Positions 32,246-32,348 of a stretch of 32,348 nt of DNA are shown piece by piece (position 1 is the stretch's first letter; the number at the start of each line of letters is the position of its first letter). Below the pieces are notes generated by a model. That model saw only the letters and a list, made by a program, of their open reading frames with translations, made no database searches and was not told where the DNA came from. The position numbers and the translations under genes are program-made. The DNA comes from an uncultured Oscillospiraceae bacterium (lineage in GTDB: Bacteria; Bacillota; Clostridia; Oscillospirales; Oscillospiraceae): assembly GCA_944385415.1 (NCBI GenBank), contig CALWXC010000040.1:1-32348 (forward strand), in the 5' to 3' direction.

Positions 32246-32319
32246 TCAGTCTGTCGAAAAAGTCCAACGAGAGCTGGGCTTTTTCGTTTGTAAGAGGTAA
32301 AATAAAGTAGGTGGTGAAA
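32241..32319 (+). repeat. Right copy of 79-bp terminal inverted repeat
   Basis: Matches the minus strand of 1-79 with 78 of 79 bases. It contains a hairpin at 32255-32286 (12-bp stem with one G-U pair, 8-nt loop) flanked by A- and T-runs, able to stop transcription entering from outside, then AGGTGGTG as ribosome site for the ATG at 32323. Confidence 0.88.
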
Positions 32320-32322
32320 AAG

Positions 32323-32348
32323 ATGCTGGAACGTGAAAAAATGGATCG
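32323..32348 (+). CDS. Start of a gene cut by the window edge, possibly a transposase
   Basis: Only MLEREKMD plus a partial codon can be read. AGGTGGTG 7 nt before the ATG is a good ribosome site. The upstream 79 bases exist in inverted copy at the other edge, so the gene is probably multicopy; several IS transposases begin in a similar charged way, and a small DUF896 protein is an alternative. Too short to name. Confidence 0.5.

Noticed and set aside
1..32348. CRISPR array or tandem repeat array
   Set aside because: No regularly spaced repeats were found beyond the paired motifs described.

Overview
The window looks like one stretch of chromosome from a spore-forming anaerobic Clostridia member, probably in or near the Oscillospiraceae. 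This rests on spoVAD/spoVAE, a T-box leader in front of alaS, NiaR, DUF2089, RNase M5 with a DUF4093-like tail, and the GGGtGRT protein with its Fe-S scaffold partner. Strong GGAGG-type ribosome sites, GTG/TTG starts and tightly packed operons fit the same group. No phage genes, CRISPR arrays, rRNA or tRNA genes were seen. No family was confirmed by database search; all names come from reading motifs.

Layout, left to right. (1) 1-1141: an inverted-repeat end, two hairpins and pfkA on the minus strand. (2) 1142-1452: a divergent promoter region. (3) 1453-7331, plus: a WecG/TagA glycosyltransferase, dTMP kinase, a DJ-1/PfpI protein, mltG, a U32 peptidase-like protein and a PatB/MalY-type PLP enzyme. 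(4) 7332-10708, plus: T-box leader, alaS, a HIT protein. (5) 10801-17324, plus: comEC, holA, RNase M5, an ABC-F ATPase and a YdcF-like protein, mostly overlapping by 4 nt. (6) 17325-21099: two large palindromes, a XerC-type recombinase, spoVAD, spoVAE and a 40-residue Asn/Gln/Lys-rich protein on plus, meeting a XerD-type recombinase on minus at a shared terminator. (7) 21100-22192: an AT-rich stretch with repeats and a small membrane protein on minus. (8) 22193-24361: ppk1. (9) 24461-28522, minus: the GGGtGRT/Fe-S scaffold pair, then tsaE-tsaB-upp, then a DUF2089 regulator. (10) 28855-30360, minus: a three-gene group of poorly known function. (11) 30435-32213: a stand-alone PTS IIC-like transporter diverging from niaR. 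(12) The right edge carries an inverted copy of the left-edge repeat and the first codons of a gene.

Most genes are housekeeping: glycolysis, dTMP supply, wall synthesis, tRNA modification and charging, DNA uptake and replication, chromosome resolution, spore germination, polyphosphate, uracil salvage. The parts most worth attention are: the GGGtGRT/scaffold operon, whose consensus promoter abuts a perfect 25-bp palindrome; the niaR/PTS IIC divergent pair, which suggests a vitamin transporter in a sugar-transporter fold; the MBL-DUF6054-cysteine protein operon; the tiny spore-linked protein; and the near-identical 79-bp inverted repeats at both ends. Each repeat starts exactly at the foot of a hairpin and leads into the same gene start, which suggests two copies of a mobile element that also delimit the assembled sequence.
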